This document shows positions 46,644 to 55,277 of a stretch of DNA of 64,000 nt, piece after piece; the first letter of the stretch is position 1, and each line of letters opens with the position of its first letter. A program made the position numbers and the translations under genes. Location: contig NZ_JAFIEU010000045.1 of assembly GCF_020832325.1 (NCBI RefSeq), positions 186,001 through 250,000 on the forward strand, given 5' to 3'. Under the pieces are notes generated by a model. The model did not search any database. It saw only the letters and a list, made by a program, of their open reading frames with translations, and was not told the DNA's origin. Origin of the DNA: Lunatimonas sp. (lineage in GTDB: Bacteria > Bacteroidota > Bacteroidia > Cytophagales > Cyclobacteriaceae).

Positions 46644-48473
46644 CTATGCTAGGTTAAGGTGGGAGGTAATCGTCTTTGCGATGAAGTCGGCGGTAATAGG
46701 CATACCGTCGAAGTTCAGCACAGGAATCAGCTTTTCGGGGGAAACGCCTAGGTCCAACATCAACAGAGACCGCAGTTGCGCGTCTCGGTTTTGCTCGACC
46801 ACGAACACCTGCTTATGAGACAAGATGAAAGCCTTCACTGTGTCATTGAAGGGAAATGCTTTGATTCGAATGGCATCCAAGTCAGTACCTACTTCGGCCA
46901 ATAAATCTCTGGCCTCTTCCGAAGAGTAGGTGGAGGTACCATAAAACAAGATGCCGTATTCGCTTCTTTGGCTCTCCTGATACAGCTCAGGTGCCGGCAC
47001 CAGGTCTCTGGCCGTCTCCCATTTCAGGAGTAGACGCTCCATGTTACGCTGATAGGCCTTGTTGTCCTCTGTGTAGACCGCATATTCATCCCGAGAAGTT
47101 CCCCGGGTGGTAAACCCTCCCTTGGTAGGGTGGGTACCGGGAATAGTCCTGTAGGGAACACCATCACCGTCCACATCGAGGTATCGGCCATACCGTCCCA
47201 TATTTTCCAGCTCATCTACCGAAAGGACTTTGCCCCTGTCATAAGCTTTTGTGTCGTCCCAGGAGAACGGTTCACTCATATGGTCATTCATGCCCAAGTC
47301 CAAATCGGTCATCAGGACCACCAAAGTTTGTAAGAATTCAGCCAACTCAAAGCTTTCGGCCGTCATGTCGAAGCACTCTTTGGGCGTGGAGGGAAAAAGA
47401 AGAACGTGCTTCGTGTCACCATGAGAAGCAAAGGCGGCCAGCAACACATCCGACTGTTGGGTTCGAGTGGGCATACCGGTACTTGGCCCGGCACGCTGCA
47501 CGTCGATGAGCACCGCCGGAATCTCGGCAAAATAGGATAGACCAATAAACTCGTTCATCAGGGATACACCCGGGCCGCTGGTTGCTGTAAAAGAACGTGC
47601 TCCATTCCAATTGGCTCCTATCACCATTCCAATCGCCGCAAGCTCGTCTTCTGCCTGTACGATGGCATATTTCTTCTTTCCGGTCTCCTTATCGATTCTT
47701 AGCTTGGATGCAAATTTCTCAAAGGCTTCAGCCACTGACGTGGAAGGAGTAATCGGATACCAGGCAACCACCGTGGCTCCCCCGTACACTGCTCCCAGTC
47801 CGCAAGCCGTGTTGCCATCTACCAGGATACGGTAGCCAACCAGATTCTTTCGTTCCAGATGAAAATCCAAGGGGTATACAAACTGCTCCATCACGTAGTT
47901 GACACCTAATTTCAGCGCCTTTACGTTGGGCGCTATCAGCTTCTCTTTGCCAGCAAACTGCTCGGCCAGCAAACCCTCCAGCACCTCAAATTCGATATTC
48001 AGCAACACCGACAGGGCGCCGACATAGATGATATTTTTGAACAGTTGCCGCTGACGGGGATCGGAAAAATGCGTATTGCACATCTCCATCATGGGTATGC
48101 CCAGGTAATGGATGTCGGGGCGGATAAAGTCTTGGTGCATTTTCTTGGTGCTATCGTAAATCAGGTATCCACCGGACCTAACGCTTGCTATATCCTGTCG
48201 TAAACTTTGGGCGTTCACTGCCACCATCAAATCTACCCCCTCCCGTCTGCCCAGGTAGCCCTTTTCGCTGACGCGCACTTCATACCAAGTGGGAAGCCCT
48301 TGTATATTGGATGGAAAGATGTTTTTGGGTGTAACGGGTATACCCATTCGAAAGATCGCCTTGGCAAAGAGGAAGTTTGCACTGGCCGAACCTGTTCCAT
48401 TCACATTGGCAAAACGGATGACAAAATCGTTTACCTTTTTCTTCGTCATCACGGCGGTTACTGTACTACTCAT
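46644..48473 (-). CDS. korA: 2-oxoacid:ferredoxin oxidoreductase, fused gamma-alpha subunit
   Basis: The 609-residue subunit begins with a gamma-type domain (VIRFANVNGTGSASANFLFA) and continues into the alpha domain with YPITPSTSVAEAFEKFA and ATSGPGVSLMNEFIGLSYFAE, so gamma and alpha are fused as in many Bacteroidota. It pairs with korB. ATG 48473 overlaps the stop of the flavoprotein gene as ATGA; an open frame runs further upstream through that gene and is rejected. Confidence 0.9.
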   Translation of the reverse strand: MSSTVTAVMTKKKVNDFVIRFANVNGTGSASANFLFAKAIFRMGIPVTPKNIFPSNIQGLPTWYEVRVSEKGYLGRREGVDLMVAVNAQSLRQDIASVRSGGYLIYDSTKKMHQDFIRPDIHYLGIPMMEMCNTHFSDPRQRQLFKNIIYVGALSVLLNIEFEVLEGLLAEQFAGKEKLIAPNVKALKLGVNYVMEQFVYPLDFHLERKNLVGYRILVDGNTACGLGAVYGGATVVAWYPITPSTSVAEAFEKFASKLRIDKETGKKKYAIVQAEDELAAIGMVIGANWNGARSFTATSGPGVSLMNEFIGLSYFAEIPAVLIDVQRAGPSTGMPTRTQQSDVLLAAFASHGDTKHVLLFPSTPKECFDMTAESFELAEFLQTLVVLMTDLDLGMNDHMSEPFSWDDTKAYDRGKVLSVDELENMGRYGRYLDVDGDGVPYRTIPGTHPTKGGFTTRGTSRDEYAVYTEDNKAYQRNMERLLLKWETARDLVPAPELYQESQRSEYGILFYGTSTYSSEEARDLLAEVGTDLDAIRIKAFPFNDTVKAFILSHKQVFVVEQNRDAQLRSLLMLDLGVSPEKLIPVLNFDGMPITADFIAKTITSHLNLA

Positions 48474-50248
48474 AAACTGCTGGCTTTGGTAACACTGTAG
48501 AAAAATTTTTGCATATCCCATGCAGAGGTGGGGCATCGCTCGGCACAAAGCCCACAATGGAGGCATACATCTTCGTCCTTCACCATGACCCTTCCGGTTT
48601 TTAAGGTGTCAGACACCAAAATATCCTGGGTAAGGTTTTCGGCCGGAACAAGCAATTTTTGCCGGAGGTCCATTTCATTTTCGTTGGTGGTAAACGTGAT
48701 ACAGGAGGTAGGACAGATATCCATACAGGCATCGCATTCAATGCAACGGTCTTCTTTAAAGACCGTCTGTACGTCACAGTTTAGGCAGCGTTGTGCCTCT
48801 TTGAATCCGGTGGGCAGGTCAAAACCCAATTCTACTTCCTTCTTCCGATCCACCAGCGTGAGCTCTTTGGCGGCTTGGGGTACTGCATAGCGGGTATCTC
48901 TCGCCACCTCACTGTCATAGCTCCACTCGTGGATACCCATCTTGGTACTCATCAGGTTGGTGTAGGGAGCCGGACGCTGCCGCACATCCTTTCCTTCGCA
49001 GAATAGGTGCATGGACACCGCGGCCTGGTGCCCGTGCGCAACGGCTGTAATGACATTTTCAGGCCCAAAGGCTGCATCTCCTCCAAAAAACACCTTCGGA
49101 ACGGTGGATTGAAAGGTCACCTTATCCACGATGGGCATTTCCCAGTCGTCAAATTCCAGACCCAGATCCCGTTCGATCCAAGGAAAGCTATTTTCCTGTC
49201 CGATGGCAATCAGCACTTCGTCGGCTTCTATGAACACATCCTGTTCGCCGGTGGGCAAAAGTTGCCGTTTGCCCTTTTCATCGTAGACGGCCTTTACTTT
49301 CTGGAACATCATCCCTGCCAGTTTTCCATCCGCCATCTCAAAGCTTAACGGCACGTGGTTGTCGTATATCTCTACATCCTCATGCATGGCATCCTCCTTT
49401 TCCCAGGGGGAAGCCTTCATGGTGCTGAACGGGCTACGGACCACCACTTTCACCTGTTCTCCACCCAAGCGTCGCGAGGTGCGGCAGCAGTCCATGGCGG
49501 TGTTTCCTCCGCCCAAGACGATTACCTTTTTGCCGATTTTATGGGTATGCTCAAAAGCCACCGAAGCCAACCATTCGATACCGATATGAATAAAGGCATC
49601 GGCCTCTTGCCGTCCCGGCAACTTGGGGAGATCCTTTCCTCTCGGTGCCCCCGTCCCTACAAAGACGGCATCGTACTTCTTTTCCAACACCCCCTTGAGA
49701 CTGTCTACATAGGTCAAAAACTGGGTATGGATACCCATATCCAAAATGTGGTTTACTTCTTCGTTTAATACCTCCTCTGGCAGCCGAAAAGCAGGAATCT
49801 GACTGCGCATCATCCCGCCGCCGGCTATTTGCTCGTCAAAAAGGTGAATTTCATAGCCCAAGGGAGCGAGGTCGCGTGCTACGGTCAGGGAGGCAGGCCC
49901 TCCACCTATCAGGGCAATCTTTTTCCCGTTGGATGGAAACGGCCCTTGGGGCATGTGTTGCCGCACATCGCCCTTGTTATCTGCGGCTACCCGCTTGAGG
50001 CGGCAAATGGCCACAGGCTCCTCCTCCACGCGCACTCGGCGGCAGGCGGGCTCGCAAGGACGATCACAGGTTCTTCCTAAAATTCCGGGGAAAACGTTGC
50101 TCTCCCAATTGACCATATAGGCTTCGGTATAGCGCTCGGCCGCAATGAGTCGAATGTAATGGGGAACCGGCGTATGGGCAGGGCAGGCGTACTGGCAATC
50201 CACGACCTTGTGGTAATACTCCGGATTCTGGGTATCGGTAGGCTTCAT
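48470..50248 (-). CDS. FAD-dependent NADPH oxidoreductase with ferredoxin domains (GltD-like)
   Basis: The 592-residue protein begins with a GltD-type Cys-rich domain (CQYACPAHTPVPHYI, CDRPCEPACRR). FAD-binding (IALIGGGPASLTVARDL) and NAD(P)-binding (KVIVLGGGNTAMDCC) Rossmann motifs follow. It ends in two ferredoxin-type 4Fe-4S motifs (CIECDACMDICP and CLHCGLCAERCP). It is the small-subunit homolog of glutamate synthase, repurposed to link NADPH with the ferredoxin used by KorAB. First gene of the operon, overlapping korA by 4 bases. Physiological direction (ferredoxin reduction or NADPH formation) is unknown. Confidence 0.88.
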   Translation of the reverse strand: MKPTDTQNPEYYHKVVDCQYACPAHTPVPHYIRLIAAERYTEAYMVNWESNVFPGILGRTCDRPCEPACRRVRVEEEPVAICRLKRVAADNKGDVRQHMPQGPFPSNGKKIALIGGGPASLTVARDLAPLGYEIHLFDEQIAGGGMMRSQIPAFRLPEEVLNEEVNHILDMGIHTQFLTYVDSLKGVLEKKYDAVFVGTGAPRGKDLPKLPGRQEADAFIHIGIEWLASVAFEHTHKIGKKVIVLGGGNTAMDCCRTSRRLGGEQVKVVVRSPFSTMKASPWEKEDAMHEDVEIYDNHVPLSFEMADGKLAGMMFQKVKAVYDEKGKRQLLPTGEQDVFIEADEVLIAIGQENSFPWIERDLGLEFDDWEMPIVDKVTFQSTVPKVFFGGDAAFGPENVITAVAHGHQAAVSMHLFCEGKDVRQRPAPYTNLMSTKMGIHEWSYDSEVARDTRYAVPQAAKELTLVDRKKEVELGFDLPTGFKEAQRCLNCDVQTVFKEDRCIECDACMDICPTSCITFTTNENEMDLRQKLLVPAENLTQDILVSDTLKTGRVMVKDEDVCLHCGLCAERCPTSAWDMQKFFYSVTKASSL

Positions 50249-50295
50249 AGTTATTTTGGGTTAAAGGCGCAGAATTTATCCTACGCCCTCTCTGC

Positions 50296-50309
50296 TAATT
50301 GCGCAATTA
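50296..50309. promoter_or_regulatory. Perfect palindrome in kor promoter region
   Basis: TAATTGCGCAATTA is a perfect 14-bp palindrome 47 bases upstream of the operon's first ATG. A loose -7-like TAATTTTTG lies next to it on the minus strand. It is a good operator candidate for a dimeric regulator. The rest of the 198-base gap to the propeller gene holds nothing else recognised. Confidence 0.45.
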
Positions 50310-50446
50310 ATTTCAAAAATTAAACAAGCGAAAACAAATTATCTTTTAACTTTTTATTTTCAGTTGGACTAACTCACAGACTACCAATAGGAGAGCGATT
50401 GGACGCATAAACCTTACCCTTTCAAAAACAAACAGTTCATTTCTTA

Positions 50447-51742
50447 TTATAAACCGTTTGCATCCGATTCCCGTTCGATTCGGATCAGATCTTGGATTTC
50501 CCCCACGGAAGTTTGCATGCGTGCGAGCGCATAGGCTCTTCCCAGATCGTCTATGGCGATCGAATTGACATAGGTGGGTATAGCGCCATCGGAATAATGG
50601 ATGGCTCCATGGTCTGTGTAGCGGTTTTCAGACACCTGGTAGGTTACCAAATGGAGATTCTCCAATCCCTTGGCTCCTCCTTTGGCAATTTGACGTTCAC
50701 CTTCTAGCCGTTTGCCATCGCATATGACGGGACCACCTGTAAGGTAATACAGCGTATCTCCGTCCGGACCAAACTGCAGGCCCAAATACCCGTAGGAAAA
50801 CTGGTCAAACATACCCGAACGCTTCGAAGGTAAGGAACAAAGGCGCTCGATCACCTCGAGTTTGGGTTGCTTTGGGTCAAATCGAAACAGGTAACCCGAG
50901 TTGCCATGGATGCCATAGGCTACCCCCTCCCGCTTACTCCACAGTACCTTTCTCCAATTATACCCCATGCTTCCGGGCTGAGTAGGGTCATACCTACCAA
51001 AATAATCGAGCCTCAAATTCACGTCGTCCAACACTTGAAGTGGGCCGCCGACTTTTGGATCATAAAAAAGAATATCACCCTCCGCATTTGACAGGTAAAC
51101 AATTCCCGTATCGGGATCTACCAATAAAGAACGGCAGAGCACACGGTAATCCTTACCTACCTCACCGGCTTCCCCTCGCTCCGATACCGGGCCTATTTTC
51201 CGAAGGATTCCCGTAGTCAAATCCAAATGCACAAACATACCTGTGGGCCAGGAGATTGCGCAGATCTGACGGCGATCGGTGTCCATCGCCATGCTGAGGA
51301 TGCCCTCCCCATCGGGCATAAGCCCCAGACGTGCCACGGCGCCAGTATGTAGGTCGTAGGACAAGAAATGGCCTCCCGGATACAATCCATACCCTTCCGG
51401 TGGATTTTGGGGCAATCTTTCCATTCCCTGGATCATCTCATAGAAGCCTACATGAGTGCCAAAAAACAACTTTCCCTCCGACTCATAAAACTCCACGTGG
51501 CTTTTTCCCTGTGGGATGGCCCTGCGGCCCTTTTCCCCACATATTTCGGTCAAGTCTGCCAAAAAAGTGGTGGCGTCGGTTTGGGGGTCAAAGGAATAAA
51601 GCTGACCGCCCACATCCAACCGCTCGGAAGATAGAATATAGTATAATTTCCCGTCACTGGCCTTGCTTAATGCAAGGTAGGTGTCGTGCGCGTAGGGAAA
51701 TCCAGAATAAAAGGCGTTCGCCCGCAATTTTTTTTGTGACAT
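50447..51742 (-). CDS. Beta-propeller-like protein, unknown function
   Basis: The 431-residue protein shows repeated blade-like strands (GKLYYILSSE, GGHFLSYDLHTGAVARLG, YLSNAEGDILFYDPK, SGYLFRFDPKQPKLEVIE) and should form a beta-propeller. I do not recognise a named family, and no signal peptide is visible from ATG 51742. It lies 20 bases downstream of the DegT gene on the same strand and should be co-transcribed. It may bind a ligand or enzyme partner, but no catalytic motif can be named. Confidence 0.72.
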   Translation of the reverse strand: MSQKKLRANAFYSGFPYAHDTYLALSKASDGKLYYILSSERLDVGGQLYSFDPQTDATTFLADLTEICGEKGRRAIPQGKSHVEFYESEGKLFFGTHVGFYEMIQGMERLPQNPPEGYGLYPGGHFLSYDLHTGAVARLGLMPDGEGILSMAMDTDRRQICAISWPTGMFVHLDLTTGILRKIGPVSERGEAGEVGKDYRVLCRSLLVDPDTGIVYLSNAEGDILFYDPKVGGPLQVLDDVNLRLDYFGRYDPTQPGSMGYNWRKVLWSKREGVAYGIHGNSGYLFRFDPKQPKLEVIERLCSLPSKRSGMFDQFSYGYLGLQFGPDGDTLYYLTGGPVICDGKRLEGERQIAKGGAKGLENLHLVTYQVSENRYTDHGAIHYSDGAIPTYVNSIAIDDLGRAYALARMQTSVGEIQDLIRIERESDANGL

Positions 51743-51762
51743 GCTGTAATAAAAAAGGAGGA

Positions 51763-53142
51763 TTAAGCCTGATGTCTGGCAAGTGCTTCCGAATTGGCCT
51801 GGATTTTTTGGATGGCGTTGGCGATATCATCCATGTCCTGCTTGGTGCCCAGCAAAAGGCTCTGAAAAATCCATACACCGGTTTCCTGACATAGCAGGTC
51901 CGTTTCCGGACACTGGTTCTTAGCTATAAAAGCCTCGAAGTCCAGCTCCTTGGCCTCGTACATTTTTTGGTAATTTTTGGATTCGAAGGCGTCTTTTAGG
52001 TAAAGCTTGTCATTCAGCGGCACGTAGCCACTGGAACAGGGGATTCCCTCTGCCTGCAATGCCTTGAGGAAAACTTCCCTGGACATGCCATGAAATGCCT
52101 CCCGGTGGTAGCGGAACGGAAAAAGATGGAACGATGCCCTGGTCACCTCGGGGTACAGCACATAGGGGCTGATTCCCGGGACACCCTCGATCTTGCTGCG
52201 CAAATATGCAGCATTTTGGCTTCGCAGCTGAGTTTCCCCATCCAGTCGGGGCAGTAAGGTAAGCCCGATGGCTGCCTGGTACTCGGAAAGGCGTAGTTTG
52301 GTTCCCGCCAAGACCGCACTGACATTGGTTGCTCCAATATTTCCATAGGGAAATCCATAGGAATGATAGGAAAAACAACGGTCCATAAAATCATCGTCGT
52401 CGCTTACGATCGCTCCCCCCTCTCCCATGGGAAGGTTTTTGGAATTCTGAAAACTAAAGCATCCGGCATGGCCTATGGTGCCGGCCTTTTGGTGATTCCA
52501 TTCCGCCAGCCAGGCCTGACAGGCATCTTCAATCACCACCAAGTCATGGCGCTGGGCTATATCCATAATTTTCCCCATGTCTGCCGGCAATCCGAGGATG
52601 TGTACCGGCAATATGGCCCGTGTGCGGGGGGTTATTTTTTCTTCGATTTTGGAGGCATCCAGCTGAAAGGTCTCCGGGTCGGAATCCACGAAAACCGGCA
52701 TCGCTCCGGTCTGCAAGATGGCTACGATGGTGGCAATAAAGGTATAGGAAGACACGATCACTTCGTCTCTCCCACCAATTTTGGACTGCACGAGCGCAGC
52801 TATCAGCGCATTGGTGCCATTAACCACGGTGAGGCATCGTTTTGCTCCCAGGGTTTCGGCCCATTTGGCTTCAAATTCTGCCACTACCTTATCCCGCGAC
52901 CATACCCCACTCCGAAGCACCTTAAGAACCAACTCCTCGTCTTTGTCTTTATCCCATTGCGGCCATTTGGGCCAAGGGGAGGTGCGAATGGGGGTGCCTC
53001 CAAGGAGCGCGGGCTTGGTTACATCGCTGCTGCTGTGGGCCCAAGGCGCAAAGGAGGAAAGGCCTGCTACCGCTCCTGCACCGATCAGCGCGTTGGTTTT
53101 CAGAAATTTTCTTCGGTCAATGGGTTCCATCATGCGGGTCAT
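51763..53142 (-). CDS. DegT/DnrJ/EryC1/StrS aminotransferase with Tat signal
   Basis: The 459-residue PLP enzyme of the sugar aminotransferase family has VVIEDACQAWLAEW and the Schiff-base Lys in CFSFQNSKNLPMGEGGAI. The N-terminus carries a twin-arginine signal (DRRKFLKT then a hydrophobic stretch ending near WAHSS), so it is probably exported folded with its cofactor, unusual for this family. ATG 53142 is used; ATGs 3 and 4 codons later are also possible. Substrate unknown; DegT enzymes normally use nucleotide-linked keto-sugars in the cytosol. Upstream neighbour: neutral-ceramidase-family protein. Downstream: propeller protein. Confidence 0.88.
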   Translation of the reverse strand: MTRMMEPIDRRKFLKTNALIGAGAVAGLSSFAPWAHSSSDVTKPALLGGTPIRTSPWPKWPQWDKDKDEELVLKVLRSGVWSRDKVVAEFEAKWAETLGAKRCLTVVNGTNALIAALVQSKIGGRDEVIVSSYTFIATIVAILQTGAMPVFVDSDPETFQLDASKIEEKITPRTRAILPVHILGLPADMGKIMDIAQRHDLVVIEDACQAWLAEWNHQKAGTIGHAGCFSFQNSKNLPMGEGGAIVSDDDDFMDRCFSYHSYGFPYGNIGATNVSAVLAGTKLRLSEYQAAIGLTLLPRLDGETQLRSQNAAYLRSKIEGVPGISPYVLYPEVTRASFHLFPFRYHREAFHGMSREVFLKALQAEGIPCSSGYVPLNDKLYLKDAFESKNYQKMYEAKELDFEAFIAKNQCPETDLLCQETGVWIFQSLLLGTKQDMDDIANAIQKIQANSEALARHQA

Positions 53143-53254
53143 TTAAAGTTATTAGCAACAAGATACCAAATTTCAGATGGTATCTAAAAAGAAAATAACC
53201 TAAACGGTAAAGGATAACCTGTAGACGGACTGTAGCAACAAACCTTTTCTGCGT

Positions 53255-54874
53255 TCATGGCTCGGAAAAGAGGGAACCGATCATTCGTAGGGTACCCGCT
53301 ACCAATTCGTCTCCACCCTCCGGCCCAATCAGTGTACTAGCGGGGATGGCTCCATAGGCCCCACCGGCGATAGACCTGCGGGTGGGCAGGTAGGTACCGG
53401 ATCCGGCGAGCTGAACGACAAAGGTCTGTACGGCTGCACTTCGCGCTTTCATCTGCATGCCATAGTCGAGGTAAAGTTCGAAGGGATTGGTGGCAAAAAC
53501 AGCGTCACCAATACGAAGCACCTGCACCTCGATGGGTAGGGTGGGTTCCTTCTTTTCCTGTTCAAACCGTTCGACCACTGCCCTACCTCGCTTCAAATGC
53601 GTATGGGCGGCCGTAATCTCCCTGTACCAGCGGGGATTCTGCATGCGCGCGGGCTCATGCGCTATATCCTCCTTCATTTGAAAAAACCGCCGCCCCCAGA
53701 TTTCTGCATCCCGCAACGCTTCGTCCACATCTGCCTCCGAAAGCAAGCGCCGGGAAAGCGCCAATTCTTCCATGGAATGCCCCAGACGGGGGTTCCAAGA
53801 GATCACATTCTGCATAAGGGGAAAGATAGCAGCTACTCCGTCTGCGATACGCAGGGCTATCTGCCTGCGGTGGCCCATACTGCCCCTGCCGGTCTGTTCC
53901 GGAGCAAAGCCCAACAGCTCCTGCATGCGGGATTCCGCCCGCTGCCCTATCATGATATGCGGGGACTGGTCTGCCGCGGCACTTACCTGCGGCAGCACAT
54001 AGAGATCAGACCCAAACCTCTCCCTCAATTCAGCTCTAGTCTCGTGCCAAAAATCCGCAGAAAGCTCATACGAGTGTTCACTTACCTGGGAGGGTACGGC
54101 TAGGTTGACAATCATGCCGGTTACTTGTCGGTCTTCGTCCCAGAAAAACATCAGGTTGAGGCTGTGATCTTCGTGACCCTCTATATGCGAAAAGTCGGGA
54201 CTATTCGTGTTCCCATACATCTGCGACCTACCGGATTTGAGTGCCTGAAGTCGATTAACCCCCACCACCGCATGGGACAGGCCAAAGCTCATCCCACCCG
54301 GGCGTCGGGACTGCCAGGCCGCCACCGCCGCGTCGGCGATCCGATCCGCTGCAAAGTCCAGGTAGGCTGCAGGCGGCATGGCCTCGACTCCAGGGGCCAT
54401 GGCATTGAGACTTACTCCATAGAGCTCCTCCACGTCCATTTCCGTGGAAACCAATGGTGCCGCATGCGTGTGGGTACCGTTTAGGATAATCTGTTCGGGT
54501 GCCAGCTCGGGCAATCGTTGTACCACACGTTTTCTCACCGCCTCCCGAAGGCTGCCCTGCCCCCGCATGCCGTCACCAATGGCAATCAGATCGCAACTTA
54601 TCCAAATTACCCGAGTGGTCTGTCCCGTCGTGGAAGATTCCAGCGCGAGGGCTGTTGCTGTTAACGGATCCATGACGCCTTCGGACACCCTTGCGTAGAA
54701 CTGACCAACGATCAACACCGGCCGCCCCGGTGTGATATCGGAGCTTGCCCACCCTACCTGTAGCGGTGAGGCCTGTTCCCCCTGGGCAGAAAGCTCCGGA
54801 AGCGAAACCAATAGCATCACGCCTAATATAATGAAACAGTGAAGGCCGCGAAAATAAATCGTATCGGTAGACAT
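53255..54874 (-). CDS. Neutral/alkaline ceramidase-family protein, secreted
   Basis: From ATG 54874 the protein has 539 residues with a signal peptide (cleavage near ELSAQG), then the ceramidase N-terminal domain: VGWASSDITPG, zinc-site LNGTHTHAAPLVS, and the AAADQSPH segment in place of the usual nucleophile region. It resembles the shorter, single-domain members common in Bacteroidota whose substrates are not established; ceramide is only one possibility. The frame extends to 54913. It is 112 bases upstream of the DegT gene on the same strand. Confidence 0.82.
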   Translation of the reverse strand: MSTDTIYFRGLHCFIILGVMLLVSLPELSAQGEQASPLQVGWASSDITPGRPVLIVGQFYARVSEGVMDPLTATALALESSTTGQTTRVIWISCDLIAIGDGMRGQGSLREAVRKRVVQRLPELAPEQIILNGTHTHAAPLVSTEMDVEELYGVSLNAMAPGVEAMPPAAYLDFAADRIADAAVAAWQSRRPGGMSFGLSHAVVGVNRLQALKSGRSQMYGNTNSPDFSHIEGHEDHSLNLMFFWDEDRQVTGMIVNLAVPSQVSEHSYELSADFWHETRAELRERFGSDLYVLPQVSAAADQSPHIMIGQRAESRMQELLGFAPEQTGRGSMGHRRQIALRIADGVAAIFPLMQNVISWNPRLGHSMEELALSRRLLSEADVDEALRDAEIWGRRFFQMKEDIAHEPARMQNPRWYREITAAHTHLKRGRAVVERFEQEKKEPTLPIEVQVLRIGDAVFATNPFELYLDYGMQMKARSAAVQTFVVQLAGSGTYLPTRRSIAGGAYGAIPASTLIGPEGGDELVAGTLRMIGSLFSEP

Positions 54875-55105
54875 ACGGGTAAAATTGGGTTTGTGTAGGC
54901 TAATTTGGTGCATTTAGTATAGAAAAATACGCGAAGCACTTTAAAAAGCCTATGATTATTTGAAAAATGATGGTGTGGCAGGGGAACTGAAAGGTGAAAC
55001 GAGGATGGAATAACCAATCCTTTGTCATGGTGTTTCGAGAAAATCTGACCCAACAAAGCTCAAAAACAGGGTTCCTCGGAAAAAGATATCACCCCTTTTC
55101 CGTGA

Positions 55106-55208
55106 TTTACAATCCAAAAAATACTTTTCGACCACATTTTATACGCTTTTATTTCACTGCTTCGCTTTTTTACAATAAAAACCATTTACAACTTCATACA
55201 TTGTAAAA
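55106..55208. repeat. Repeated TTTACAA motif in divergent gap
   Basis: TTTACAA occurs at 55106, 55169 and 55185 and its inverse TTGTAAA at 55201, all within 103 bases of the 403-base divergent gap. The last two form an inverted repeat with a 9-base spacer. They may be regulator sites for the FISUMP lipoprotein or the ceramidase-family gene. The rest of the gap holds no gene I can support. Confidence 0.35.
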
Positions 55209-55277
55209 TTAAGCCTTTTTTGTAGGACGTGAAGTGGATTCTAAGGCAATCCTTTAACAAATCATTTTTGATCCACT

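Noticed and set aside
48474-48566. Upstream extension of korA
   Set aside because: It reads the flavoprotein gene's ferredoxin region in another frame; ATGA overlap at 48470-48473 marks the start.
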